From: an uncultured Marinococcus sp.
Lineage (GTDB): Bacteria > Bacillota > Bacilli > Bacillales > Marinococcaceae
DNA length: 64,000 nucleotides
NCBI RefSeq assembly: GCF_947493875.1
Contig: NZ_CANLSU010000002.1
Location: forward strand, 434,001-498,000
Reading direction: 5' to 3'
A model generated the notes under the pieces. It did not search any database, had not been told where the DNA came from, and saw nothing but the letters and a program-made list of their open reading frames with translations. The position numbers and the translations under genes were made by a program. Positions 45,536-54,191 of the stretch are shown here, one piece after another. How positions within the stretch are numbered: position 1 is the stretch's first letter; every line of letters begins with the position of its first letter.

Positions 45536-46567
45536 ATGAAAGCATTGGTGAAAACCGATTTAGAGCATGGAAGCATCGAAGTACAGGAAAAGCAGGAGCC
45601 GACGCCCGGGAAAGACCAGGTAAAGATCAAAGTAAAGTATGCAGGTGTCTGCGGCACAGATATCCACGCCTATGAGGGCCATTACAAAGTTAGTGCGCCG
45701 GTGACGCTTGGACATGAATTTGCTGGTGAAGTCGTAGAAGTCGGAGAGGGAGTCAGCGACTTTAAGCCCGGAGACCGGGTCACCTCAGAAACGACGTTCT
45801 ATATTTGCGGTGAGTGCCGGTACTGCCGGGCTGGCGACTACAACCTATGCAGCTGGCGCAAGGGGCTTGGCAATCAGTATGACGGAGCGTTTGCGAAGTA
45901 CTTAATTGCCAGGAAAGCAAGCCTTCATCATCTTCCGGAAAACGTTGACTATCAGTCTGCTGCGATGACAGAGCCGCTTGCCTGCACACATCACGCGGTA
46001 GCTAAAACAGAAATCACGGACGGTGATATTGCAGTAGTTATCGGACCGGGACCAATCGGCCTGTTTACTGCTCAGGTGGCTCAGAGCCGGGGAGCCAAAG
46101 TTATTATAACTGGCCTGACAAATGATAAAGTACGTTTGGAAAAGGCGAAGGAGCTTGGAATTGATTACGTTGTTAACTCGCAGGAAGAGGATCTTCATGA
46201 ATTCGTCAACAGCGTAACCGATGGGTACGGGGCAGATATCGTTTTCGAATGCTCGGGAGCTGTGCCGGCGGCCAAGCAGGCAATCGGGCTGTTACGGAAA
46301 AAAGGACAGTACGCCCAGGTAGGGATTTTTACGACACCGGATATTCAATTTGATTTTGACAAAGTGATTCAGAAAGAAATTCGTGTAGTCGGCAGCCGGA
46401 GCCAGAAGCCTGCAGACTGGGAGCCTTCGCTTGAACTGATGAACAGCGGACTTGTGAATGCAAGGGCAATGGTCACTCACGAATATGACATTACGGAGTG
46501 GGATAAAGCCTACCAAAAAATTAAAGACGGTGAAGCTATTAAAGTACTGCTTACCCCTGTGGATTAA
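45536..46567 (+). CDS. Zinc-dependent medium-chain polyol dehydrogenase
   Basis: The product has 343 aa: catalytic zinc site CGTDIHAYEG and GHEFAGEVVEVG (H, E), structural zinc cysteines CGECRYCRAGDYNLC, and the NAD(P) fold VIGPGPIGLF. It resembles sorbitol, threonine and arabitol-phosphate dehydrogenases. With GatD at 46879 the operon holds two distinct polyol-phosphate oxidising enzymes, perhaps for two PTS substrates. GGGAGG precedes the ATG. Confidence 0.9.
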   Translation: MKALVKTDLEHGSIEVQEKQEPTPGKDQVKIKVKYAGVCGTDIHAYEGHYKVSAPVTLGHEFAGEVVEVGEGVSDFKPGDRVTSETTFYICGECRYCRAGDYNLCSWRKGLGNQYDGAFAKYLIARKASLHHLPENVDYQSAAMTEPLACTHHAVAKTEITDGDIAVVIGPGPIGLFTAQVAQSRGAKVIITGLTNDKVRLEKAKELGIDYVVNSQEEDLHEFVNSVTDGYGADIVFECSGAVPAAKQAIGLLRKKGQYAQVGIFTTPDIQFDFDKVIQKEIRVVGSRSQKPADWEPSLELMNSGLVNARAMVTHEYDITEWDKAYQKIKDGEAIKVLLTPVD

Positions 46568-46608
46568 TATCAGCCGGAAGTAAATATTGACCATGGGGAT
46601 TAAAAAGA

Positions 46609-46638
46609 CAGGGAGCTCTAAACAAGAAAGGCTCCCTG
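46609..46638 (+). other. Intercistronic hairpin in the polyol operon
   Basis: CAGGGAGC and GCTCCCTG arms with a 14-nt loop and no T-tract, just before the 55-aa ORF. Possible stabiliser or processing site. Confidence 0.5.
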
Positions 46639-46684
46639 CCCGCTGTCAGCGGAAAAATATATTGAAAAGGTAAGGAGGGACACC

Positions 46685-46852
46685 ATGACAGAATTAATGC
46701 TTGATTTTATGCTGGGTCCAATGCGTGTAATCGGGGAGTTCTATTTTGACCACCAGATGATTTTTAATCCACTGATTGTCGGAGCGGCGTTAATTAAAAT
46801 ATTGTTTGGAAAGAAAAAGGCAAAAAATGAACCAGCCAATTCAGAATCGTAA
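46685..46852 (+). CDS. 55-aa small protein inside the polyol PTS operon, unknown
   Basis: AAGGAGGGACACC-ATG is a near-perfect start. The product has an amphipathic front (LMLDFMLGPMRVIGEFYFDHQM), a hydrophobic stretch (NPLIVGAALIKILFG) and a KKKAK tail, suggesting membrane association. It lies between the two dehydrogenase genes, 26 bp before gatD-like, so it is cotranscribed. I do not recognise it. Confidence 0.75.
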   Translation: MTELMLDFMLGPMRVIGEFYFDHQMIFNPLIVGAALIKILFGKKKAKNEPANSES

Positions 46853-46878
46853 TATCGTTACTTTGAAGGGAGAAAAAC

Positions 46879-47928
46879 ATGAAAAGTCTTAAACTATACG
46901 GACAGCAGGACCTCCGATTCGAAGAAGCTTCAAAGCCGGTAATTGAAAACGCTGATGATGTTATTATCAAGGTGAAAGCTGCAGGACTTTGCGGTTCCGA
47001 CATTTCCCGCTACAAAAAGCTGGGCCCGTACGTGGAAGGCATGATTTTCGGTCATGAATTCGCAGGGGAGGTCGCAGAAACTGGACACGGAGTATCACAT
47101 GTACAAAAAGGCGACCGCGTGGCTGGGTGCCCAACATTTCGGTGCGGGAAGTGTCTGAGCTGTCAAAAAGGAGAGCCGTCCCGCTGTGAAAACCTGACTG
47201 TAATTGGCGCCCGCCACCCGGGGTCCTATGCAGAATACGTTAAGCTGCCGGCTGAAAATGTTCTGCCGCTGCCTGAACAGGTGGACTATAATACCGCTGC
47301 CCTTGTAGAACCAGCCGCTGTGGTAGCCCATGGGTTTTACCGTACAAGCATCCAGCCCGGGGCGGAAGTGGCCGTAATGGGATGCGGAAGTATCGGCCTT
47401 CTGGCTGTGCAGTGGGCAAAAATATTTGGTGCGAAAAAAGTGTATGCGATTGATATCGATGATGTAAAGCTGCAAACCGCGAGGGAAGTTGGCGCGGATG
47501 TATTGATCAATTCAAGTCAGCGTCCAGCCCATGAACAAATAGAGGAGCATACAGGCGGATACGGAGTGGATCTTGCAGTGGAATCTGCAGGAGCGCCTGC
47601 GACCTCTGCCCAGGTGCTCGCTCTTCCAAAAAAGGGAGGAGAAGTTGTGTTTATGGGGATTCCGTACGCGGATATCACGATTGAACGTTTTTATTTTGAA
47701 CGCATTGTGCGTAATGAACTGAGGATACTGGGCTCCTGGAACGCTGTATCGTCGCCGTTTCCCGGAAAAGAATGGACGTCCGCGCTGCACTATATGAGCA
47801 CCGGCCAGATTAATGTTGAGCCGATGATCTCCCATACTCCCGGTCTTTCGGACGGACCGGAAACCTTCAATAATTTAATTAATGGAAAAGGAAATTATGT
47901 AAAGGTCGTTTTTCACCCGGAAAAATAA
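46879..47928 (+). CDS. Zinc-dependent dehydrogenase, GatD-like (galactitol-1-phosphate 5-dehydrogenase type)
   Basis: The product has 349 aa: LCGSDISRYKK and GHEFAGEVAETG zinc site, structural cysteines CGKCLSCQKGEPSRC, VMGCGSIGLLAVQWAK cofactor loop and FERIVRNELRILGSWNA, typical of GatD. It would oxidise the phosphorylated polyol made by the PTS, giving tagatose-6-phosphate or a pentulose phosphate. No tagatose kinase or GatYZ aldolase follows, so further steps lie elsewhere. Last gene of the operon. Confidence 0.88.
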   Translation: MKSLKLYGQQDLRFEEASKPVIENADDVIIKVKAAGLCGSDISRYKKLGPYVEGMIFGHEFAGEVAETGHGVSHVQKGDRVAGCPTFRCGKCLSCQKGEPSRCENLTVIGARHPGSYAEYVKLPAENVLPLPEQVDYNTAALVEPAAVVAHGFYRTSIQPGAEVAVMGCGSIGLLAVQWAKIFGAKKVYAIDIDDVKLQTAREVGADVLINSSQRPAHEQIEEHTGGYGVDLAVESAGAPATSAQVLALPKKGGEVVFMGIPYADITIERFYFERIVRNELRILGSWNAVSSPFPGKEWTSALHYMSTGQINVEPMISHTPGLSDGPETFNNLINGKGNYVKVVFHPEK

Positions 47929-47937
47929 TTAATTAGA

Positions 47938-47984
47938 TAAAAGCCAGGCTGCGCCCCTCTCCCGGGACCAGCCTGGCTTTTATC
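47938..47984. terminator. Bidirectional terminator after the polyol operon
   Basis: AAAAGCCAGGCTG and CAGCCTGGCTTTTA arms around a C-rich loop. It lies between convergent genes. The AGCCAG start is shared by chance or descent with leader hairpins A-C, but the arms differ. Confidence 0.85.
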
Positions 47985-47986
47985 TT

Positions 47987-48877
47987 TTATTGCTCCTGTT
48001 CCGGGAGGCGGGCCAGTAAAACGTCACAATCGGCCCGGTGCACGATACCCTCCGAAACGCTGCCGAGGAAAAACCGCTCTGTCGTATTCAGTCCGGAGGC
48101 ACCAACGACAATAAGATCGGCTTTATACTTTTTAGCCAGATCCTCCGCAATAACGACCTTGGGAGCACCGTGGTGAAGCTCTGCTTCTACATGTTCCAAG
48201 CCTGCATTCAGCGCCTTTTCCCGGTATTCCTCAAGCATCTTTTCGGAATAGCTTTCCATTTCGATAAATAGCCCGGTGTCATGCTGCTCCATGGAGGTGA
48301 GCACGACTGAATCAATAACGTGCGTGATCAGAACAGCCGCATTTTCTTCCATTGCCAGGGCGATTCCTTTGTCAAAAGCATGAGCTGCTTCCTTAGAGCC
48401 GTCAATAGCAATAATGATCCTTTTATAATCGCTGCCTGCATCCTTGTTTCGGACGACGAGAACGTCGCATCTGGCATTGCGTACGATCCCGGTGGAAACA
48501 CTTCCCATAATGAATCGTCCAACCGTTCCTGCTCCGGAGGCGCCGGTAATAATCAGGTCTGTCCCATACTCCGGAGCGAGCTCTTTGGTAATAATAGCTT
48601 TTGGCGCACCCGTTTCCATTACTGTCTGAACATCTACGCCGGAGCCTTCAGCCTCTGCTTTGTATAAGTTTAACAACACCTTGCCCTGTTCTCCCGCCGT
48701 TTCCATGATAGTTGGTATATACTGAACCAGGCGGTTTAGCGTTCTGTACTCTACAACATGGGCCACCGTCAGCTGGCTTAGATGTTTTCTGGCCAGTGAA
48801 AGACCACGACGGAATGCCTGCATGGATTCATCCGAACTGTCAACAGCTGTGAGAATATTCTGGTAATGTTTGATCAT
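47987..48877 (-). CDS. Universal stress protein with two tandem Usp domains
   Basis: The product has 296 aa. Domain 1 (about 1-145) ends with GASGAGTVGRFIMGSVSTGIV and domain 2 (about 152-290) with GASGLNTTERFFLGSVSEGIV; both loops keep the G-x2-G-x9-G-S nucleotide motif. It is divergent from a second tandem-domain protein at 49137, with which it shares the plan. The role is unknown beyond stress response. Confidence 0.93.
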   Translation of the reverse strand: MIKHYQNILTAVDSSDESMQAFRRGLSLARKHLSQLTVAHVVEYRTLNRLVQYIPTIMETAGEQGKVLLNLYKAEAEGSGVDVQTVMETGAPKAIITKELAPEYGTDLIITGASGAGTVGRFIMGSVSTGIVRNARCDVLVVRNKDAGSDYKRIIIAIDGSKEAAHAFDKGIALAMEENAAVLITHVIDSVVLTSMEQHDTGLFIEMESYSEKMLEEYREKALNAGLEHVEAELHHGAPKVVIAEDLAKKYKADLIVVGASGLNTTERFFLGSVSEGIVHRADCDVLLARLPEQEQ

Positions 48878-49136
48878 GGTAACGCCCCGCTTTCTTTAAA
48901 AAAGTAGATTTTCGAGCACGAAATGATCGGAAACAAAAGCGAAATATTTCTCTATCTATTTCTATTATGAAACATATAAGCAAAGAACTCCACTGTATAA
49001 TTTGGCAAAAAAAGTACAATAGTAAAACTGAAGATAGTGCTATAATAGAGATAGAACTAAAATACCCGGGCTTTCGGAAGCGAAATTATTTCTGGCAGTG
49101 ACCGTTGTTGACGATGATGGATAGGGGGCAGGCAAA

Positions 49137-50024
49137 ATGGAAAAAAGGTACAATCGTATTTTAGTGGCAACAGATGGATCGGTGGAAGCTGAATTTGCAC
49201 TGAAAAAAGGCATTGCGCTCGCCAAAGCGTATGATTGTTCATTGGGAATCTGCTACATTATCGACTACAACCATTACAGCCAGGCCCGGCTTCATACTAC
49301 GGATTTATTACAGGCATCAAAGGAAAAAGGGGAAGAAATTATTGCTGCCTGCAGAGAGGAAGCCGAAAATGCAGGGCTCACAGATATAACCGTGTTTTTA
49401 GAAAATGGATCTCCGAAAACTACTATTCCCAAGGATATTGCGAAAAGGTTTAAAGCAGACTTGATTCTTTGCGGGGCTTCAGGGATAGGCACATTTGAAA
49501 GATTTATTGTTGGAAGCGTTTCCGCGGGAATCGTAAGAAATGCAGAATGTGACGCCTGGGTGGTTAGAAATAAACGAGATATTGAAAAATACAACAGTAT
49601 TCTGATCGCAGTAGATGACTCCGAAATGTCAGCCAATGCCTTTCGGGCCGGGCTGGCGATGGCAGAGGAGGAAGAAGCGAAGGCCGTGGTTACCCATGTT
49701 ATTCATACACCGCTCGTTTCATCGGTAGAAAAAACAAGGGGCAATGTCATTGAAATATTTAAGAAAAACGGCAGGAATCTGCTTGAAATATACCGGGAGC
49801 TTGCGTTAAAAAGCAACGTTCCCCACGTTTCGTTTGCTTTGGAGTACGGTTCACCCAAAATGGTAATTCCAAAGGATGCTGCGGAAAAATATGAGGCAGA
49901 CTTAATTGTCTCCGGGGCTTCCGGAGTCAGCAGTGCCGAACGGCTTCTTCTCGGAAGCGTCGGGGAAAGCATCGTCCGTAGAGCGGAATGCGACGTTCTC
50001 GTTGTCAGAAATGAACACATTTAA
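49137..50024 (+). CDS. Universal stress protein with two tandem Usp domains
   Basis: The product has 295 aa. Loops are GASGIGTFERFIVGSVSAGIV (domain 1) and GASGVSSAERLLLGSVGESIV (domain 2), both with complete ATP-binding spacing. It starts KRYNRILVATDGSVEAE. TAGGGGGCAGG precedes the ATG. It is paralogous to the divergent neighbour at 47987, probably by duplication, and both flank a 259-bp shared control region. Confidence 0.93.
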   Translation: MEKRYNRILVATDGSVEAEFALKKGIALAKAYDCSLGICYIIDYNHYSQARLHTTDLLQASKEKGEEIIAACREEAENAGLTDITVFLENGSPKTTIPKDIAKRFKADLILCGASGIGTFERFIVGSVSAGIVRNAECDAWVVRNKRDIEKYNSILIAVDDSEMSANAFRAGLAMAEEEEAKAVVTHVIHTPLVSSVEKTRGNVIEIFKKNGRNLLEIYRELALKSNVPHVSFALEYGSPKMVIPKDAAEKYEADLIVSGASGVSSAERLLLGSVGESIVRRAECDVLVVRNEHI

Positions 50025-50124
50025 AATGCTTTCCAAAGTTTAGTTTAGCAGTGAAGCTGGCCTATACCGCAGGAAACCCGGCTGGACGGCAGCCGGGGAC
50101 TTATTCAATTGATTACATCAATCA

Positions 50125-50156
50125 CAAAAGCCGGGTATCCATTATGGGTACCCGGC
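50125..50156. terminator. Terminator between a Usp gene and the atypical BCCT gene
   Basis: GCCGGGTATCC and GGGTACCCGGC arms around ATTAT; on the minus strand TTTTG follows. It serves convergent genes, mainly the BCCT gene. Confidence 0.8.
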
Positions 50157-50166
50157 AAATGCTTTC

Positions 50167-51726
50167 CTATTCTCTTACGTTGTGAATCCATGCTTTGTCC
50201 TGATCCATCATTTTCTTCGCTGCTGCAATTGTAAGGAACTGTATAATAATTATTGGCAGCCCCATGAGGCCTGAAAGAACTTCAAGCGGAGGAAGACCTC
50301 CAATTCTCATTAAGATTAAAGCAAGTGTGGTAATGAGGGCAGCGACCACAATACGAAGGAATTTAGAAGGCTCATTTTTACTCATGTCTTCCGTGCTTGC
50401 ATACGCTGAGATAGTATACGTCGTAGAATCAAGAGTCGTAGTTAAGAAAATCAATGCGACAACCATAAAGATGATCAAAGCAAGACCAGAGAGCGGCAGC
50501 GTAGTTAAAATTTGCGGTATAGCTGCTATACTGCCCTGATTTTCCACGATGTTAAGCACGTTGAGGTTGCCATTTAAAAACCTGTCTACACCGAGGCCGC
50601 CGAGAACTCCCGTAGCTACCCAGGAGATAATCGTTGGAGCGGCGAGATACGTCATGATCATTTCTTTAATGGTACGCCCCCGAGAGATCTTTGCGGCAAA
50701 TACGCTGTGCAGCATTGCCCAGGTGGCATTGTAGGCAAACCAGAATACGGTGTTACTCTTTATATAGCTGGCCTCTCCGGAGGAAAGGGCTTCAGTGTAA
50801 AAGGAAATGTTAATATAGTTAGTCATAAGAAATCCGAGGCTGCCGGTGAAATAATTCAAAATAAATATTCCCGGGCCTGCCAGCATAATAAACAGAGCAA
50901 ATATCCCCGCCAGGTACATATTAAACGTACTAAGGCGTTTGATCCCCTTTTCGATCCCGAGATAGGCGCTTAGAGAAAACATGAACACCCAGACGAGTGT
51001 TACGATCAGTGTAAGGCCAAAGCTTATTTCGATTCCAAGCAGCTCTGCGAGGTTGTTGGTAATGATCGGGGAACCGAGCCCGAGCGTTACGGCAGCACCT
51101 GCAAGAATGCTGATCAGGAAAATAACGTCTAAAAATTTACCGCCAAGTCCATCGGTAAACCGATCACCAAAAAGGACGCGGCATGCTTCAGAAATACGCA
51201 TTAACGGACGTTTGCGCACATGAAGAATGTAGGCCATCGCTGGCGCCGCCATAACGAAAATAGCAAATGTTTGAAAGCTCCAGAGAAACATACTGTAGGA
51301 GTTCCCCCACATCAGGGCCTGTGTGGAACCGGCTTCGACGCCAGTTGGCGGGTCGCTTGCTACGGAGGTCCACTGCACCATTCCGGTACGCATAATAGTG
51401 GAGCCGAGCCCCATAGCAATTAAAATCGACGCGTATTCAAATAGTGAAAAACGCGGTTTTTCCAACGGATCCCCCAATACAACTTTTCCGTATTTGGAAA
51501 AAGAGAAATAAAGTCCGGCAGCAAGAAGTATTAAACCATACCAAAGATAGCCCCATGTAAATACTTCCACAATGGTATCAAAAATTCCATTTAAAACCTC
51601 CATGCTTCGTGTCTCGTACAAAGCAAGCGGTATACAGATTGCAATAATGATTAAAAGTGCCGGTACAAAAATCCGATAATCAATCAGCTTTAATTTTGAC
51701 TGCTGATTGTTATTCTGTTCACTCAT
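50167..51726 (-). CDS. Atypical BCCT-family carrier
   Basis: The 519-aa product has 12 hydrophobic segments and the BCCT fold (VPALLIIIAICIPLAL at TM1, AAKISRGRTIKEM after TM8). The substrate box reads FWFAYNATWAMLHSVFAAKISRGRT, so the tryptophan cluster of betaine carriers is largely lost. The glycine-rich segment reads GLGSTIMRTGMVQWTS instead of the usual G-x-G-x2-FWGVAEP. A different substrate is likely. GGGGGATATCA precedes the ATG. Confidence 0.85.
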   Translation of the reverse strand: MSEQNNNQQSKLKLIDYRIFVPALLIIIAICIPLALYETRSMEVLNGIFDTIVEVFTWGYLWYGLILLAAGLYFSFSKYGKVVLGDPLEKPRFSLFEYASILIAMGLGSTIMRTGMVQWTSVASDPPTGVEAGSTQALMWGNSYSMFLWSFQTFAIFVMAAPAMAYILHVRKRPLMRISEACRVLFGDRFTDGLGGKFLDVIFLISILAGAAVTLGLGSPIITNNLAELLGIEISFGLTLIVTLVWVFMFSLSAYLGIEKGIKRLSTFNMYLAGIFALFIMLAGPGIFILNYFTGSLGFLMTNYINISFYTEALSSGEASYIKSNTVFWFAYNATWAMLHSVFAAKISRGRTIKEMIMTYLAAPTIISWVATGVLGGLGVDRFLNGNLNVLNIVENQGSIAAIPQILTTLPLSGLALIIFMVVALIFLTTTLDSTTYTISAYASTEDMSKNEPSKFLRIVVAALITTLALILMRIGGLPPLEVLSGLMGLPIIIIQFLTIAAAKKMMDQDKAWIHNVRE

Positions 51727-52080
51727 TGATATCCCCCTTTTTATTTTGTTTTTTCATGATGGCTGTGAAAATTAAGAAATGCAGGAAGCAAATAAATCAC
51801 AATAAATCCATATGAAAAATATCAATAATCCTCTCCTTCCTCAAAAAACAGTCAAGTAAACTAAAACATGAATTTTATTTACCTATTTAATTTTAAAAAT
51901 GACGATTAAAAAAAGCAGTGCCAACATAGCCCTGCTGAAGTAATCATAGTATGTAATTTTTTATAAAGGCAAAATCTCCTGATTAGTTAATAAAGAAAAA
52001 CTAAGCCCGGAATCCTGCTTCAAAAATTCTTATCAAGGGAAAGAAAATAAAAAGAATTAAAATAAAAGGAGCGGGTACTA
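51727..52080. other. 354-bp AT-rich region upstream of the atypical BCCT and VOC genes
   Basis: It holds a minus-strand hairpin at 51907-51938 (AGCAG/CTGCT arms with inner GC pairs, then TTTTTTT). Just before it is TTGCCT-N15-TACTAT, a possible promoter of a short terminated leader of the BCCT gene. Nothing else stands out. Confidence 0.45.
51907..51938 (-). terminator. Possible leader terminator upstream of the atypical BCCT gene
   Basis: On the minus strand AGCAGGGC-TATGTTG-GCACTGCT is followed by TTTTTTT. It lies about 180 nt before the gene with no ORF in front, so it could be an attenuator. Confidence 0.5.
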
Positions 52081-52479
52081 ATGGCGGCAATTAAACCTTT
52101 TCTTATGTTTCAGGGGAATGCAGAGGAAGCACTCAATTATTATGAGAGCCTGCTTGATGAAGCAAAAATTGTGAGTTTAAGCAGATACGGTCCGCATGAA
52201 TCCGGCAAAGAAGGAAATGTTATGCAGGCCGTGCTTTCGCTGCAGGGGCAGGAATTCATATGCATGGACAGTAACGTGAAGCACGATTTTACATTCACAC
52301 CCTCTTTTTCGCTTTTTGTTAACTGCGAATCCGACCAGGAGATTGAGTATCTGTATAACCATCTCTCCGAAGGCGGCAAGAAGCTGATGGCTTTAAAAGA
52401 TTACGGATTCAGTAAACGCTTCGCATAGATCCAGGACAGATTTAATGTTTCGTGGCAACTGAACCTGCCGTCTGATTAA
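52081..52479 (+). pseudogene. VOC/PhnB-like (3-dmu-9_3-mt) protein gene interrupted by an amber codon
   Basis: The first 115 codons encode a glyoxalase-fold protein (KPFLMFQGNAEEALNYYESLL start, YGFSKRFA near the end) and stop at TAG 52426-52428. The same frame continues for 16 codons, IQDRFNVSWQLNLPSD, to TAA 52477. Family members usually read F-G-W-V-Q-D-x-F-G-V-S-W-Q here, so TAG replaces a TGG tryptophan codon by one transition. AAGGAGCGGG precedes the ATG. The short product lacks the last strand and is probably impaired. Confidence 0.85.
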
Positions 52480-52619
52480 CAAAGGGCCAATATGAAAGGT
52501 CTGTTATAACTGAAGAGTGTACCTTGAAAGAGCTTTTCTGTTTTTCATTTATTGATTGTAGATAAATACAGCATCCCTTATAATAAAAACATCAGTATCA
52601 ATAGGGTTTTTGGCAAATT

Positions 52620-52634
52620 TTGAAAGCGTATACA
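52620..52634 (+). promoter_or_regulatory. CcpA cre box before the esterase gene
   Basis: TTGAAAGCGTATACA fits WTGNAANCGNWNNCW exactly. It lies 57 bp upstream of the esterase ATG. Confidence 0.65.
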
Positions 52635-52690
52635 ATTAGTGTTTATTGTAATACAGTTTATATCACCAATAGAAAGCAGGAGAGCTGGAA

Positions 52691-53632
52691 ATGAAAGAAA
52701 AAATTCAGAATGAATTGCACGCAGTGCTGGAAGGGCTTCCGGAAATGAAGTTTTCCAGCCGCGAAGAAATCAGGAACAGCCGTGTGTTAACGAAACAGGC
52801 ATTTGAGGGAGAGGCCCCCATCAGCCGAAGCAAAGTGAGGATTACAGATAAACATATTCCCGGCCATGAGGAAGGACAGAATATAAGGGTTCGTATATAT
52901 GAACCGGTTATGCCGGTAAAAACAATTTCTCCAGGCTTATACTGGATCCATGGAGGCGGATATTTGAGCGGCACACCGGAAATGAATGATGAGCTGTGCG
53001 AAAGGTTTGTGCTCGAAGCAGGCTGTGTGGTTATTTCTGTGGCTTACCGGCTCGCCCCGGAATATCCTTTTCCGGCCGGAGTGGAGGACTGCTATGCTGG
53101 TCTCAAATGGGTGGCCGGGCACGCCGGCGAACTCGGAATAGATGAAGAGCGTATTGGGGTAGCCGGGCATAGTGCCGGCGGGGGATTGACAGCAGCTGTC
53201 TCTCTTATGGCAAGAGACCGGGGCGGCCCGGCGATAGCTTTTCAAATGCCGCTCTGTCCAATGCTTGACTATAGAAATGTCACTGTTTCAAGCCGGGAAA
53301 TCACGGATACAAGGGTATGGAACTATTACTCCAACCGGGCAGCATGGAAAGCTTATCTCGGTGATCATATTGAAAACGTTCCCGCCTACGCTTCTCCAGC
53401 TCAGGCAGAGGATTTTTCTAGTCTGCCGTCTACTTATACAATGGTGGGGAGTGCGGATCCGTTTCGGGATGAAACGATAGAATATATTACGCGGTTAAGC
53501 CAGGCGGGGGTGCAGGCAGAATTTCACCTGTACCCGGGGTGCTTTCATGGCTTTGAAGGCATTGCCCCGCAGGCAGAAGTCAGCCAGCGGGCGGTCAGAG
53601 GATATATAGATGCTTTAAAGAGAAATCTGTAA
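52691..53632 (+). CDS. Alpha/beta hydrolase, hormone-sensitive-lipase family esterase
   Basis: The product has 313 aa. The oxyanion motif HGGG (about 85-88), nucleophile elbow G-H-S-A-G-G (Ser near 160), acid in GSADPFRDE (near 257) and His in CFHGFEG (near 287) give a full catalytic triad. Similar to carboxylesterases for short acyl esters. AGCAGGAGAG precedes the ATG. A cre box upstream suggests glucose repression. Confidence 0.92.
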   Translation: MKEKIQNELHAVLEGLPEMKFSSREEIRNSRVLTKQAFEGEAPISRSKVRITDKHIPGHEEGQNIRVRIYEPVMPVKTISPGLYWIHGGGYLSGTPEMNDELCERFVLEAGCVVISVAYRLAPEYPFPAGVEDCYAGLKWVAGHAGELGIDEERIGVAGHSAGGGLTAAVSLMARDRGGPAIAFQMPLCPMLDYRNVTVSSREITDTRVWNYYSNRAAWKAYLGDHIENVPAYASPAQAEDFSSLPSTYTMVGSADPFRDETIEYITRLSQAGVQAEFHLYPGCFHGFEGIAPQAEVSQRAVRGYIDALKRNL

Positions 53633-53727
53633 CAGCTGGGTAGTAATAGCCTGCAACGATTTTATAAACGCTCCGGACATTGCTAATATTGTTAGTGATA
53701 AAGTATTTGCAAAAAGGAGGAAATATA

Positions 53728-54006
53728 GTGTGGGGAATTAGAATTAAAGAAGACAAGGAGCATATTGTAATCAAATGGATGCTTTCTAGAATAAAAATAC
53801 CCAAAAATACTATCACAAACCTTTATTTTGACAATACTTACAGCGGAAAAGAAGCTGATGCTGTGAGAATTGGTATCCCGGGAGGCACTATGCGCCAGCT
53901 TTTTATTGAAACAACGGCAAAAAATTATGTGTTATTTACATATAATGAACAGCAGTATGCCCGCAGGATCCAGAAGATGATTGAAGAAAATAATAACACC
54001 GTCTAA
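53728..54006 (+). CDS. SunI/YnzG-like small PH-domain protein
   Basis: The product has 92 aa. GTG 53728 lies after AAAGGAGG with a 7-nt spacer. The pattern WGIRIKEDKEHIVIKWMLSRIKIP, then AVRIGIPGGTMRQLFIETTAKNYVLFTY, follows the SunI/YnzG family, small PH-like domains that include the sublancin immunity protein. No bacteriocin genes are seen nearby. Unlike SunI no clear N-terminal membrane helix is present. The family match is by memory of the RIGTP-x-G-T pattern. Confidence 0.6.
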   Translation: MWGIRIKEDKEHIVIKWMLSRIKIPKNTITNLYFDNTYSGKEADAVRIGIPGGTMRQLFIETTAKNYVLFTYNEQQYARRIQKMIEENNNTV

Positions 54007-54012
54007 GAGCAC

Positions 54013-54045
54013 AAAGCCTCCTGAAGCCTTCAGGGGGCTTTATTA
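54013..54045 (+). terminator. Terminator after the SunI-like gene
   Basis: AAAGCCTCCTGAAG and TTCAGGGGGCTTT arms, then ATTAGTT (weak T-tract). Confidence 0.75.
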
Positions 54046-54191
54046 GTTGATCGGAATGCTGAGGCATGAAATTAGGTCGTTAGTAGAAGGTTGAAGGCTT
54101 CGTGGAAAGGTAATGATATAACTAAGATAAAAAATCAAAAGGGAAAATCCGCCACGGTGATAAAACACTCATCTATAAGGAGATGTTAATC

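Noticed and set aside
47938-47984. Fourth member of the AAGCCAG leader-hairpin family
   Set aside because: The hairpin begins AAAAGCCAGG but its arms differ, and it is an ordinary terminator between convergent genes with no sigma-B boxes.
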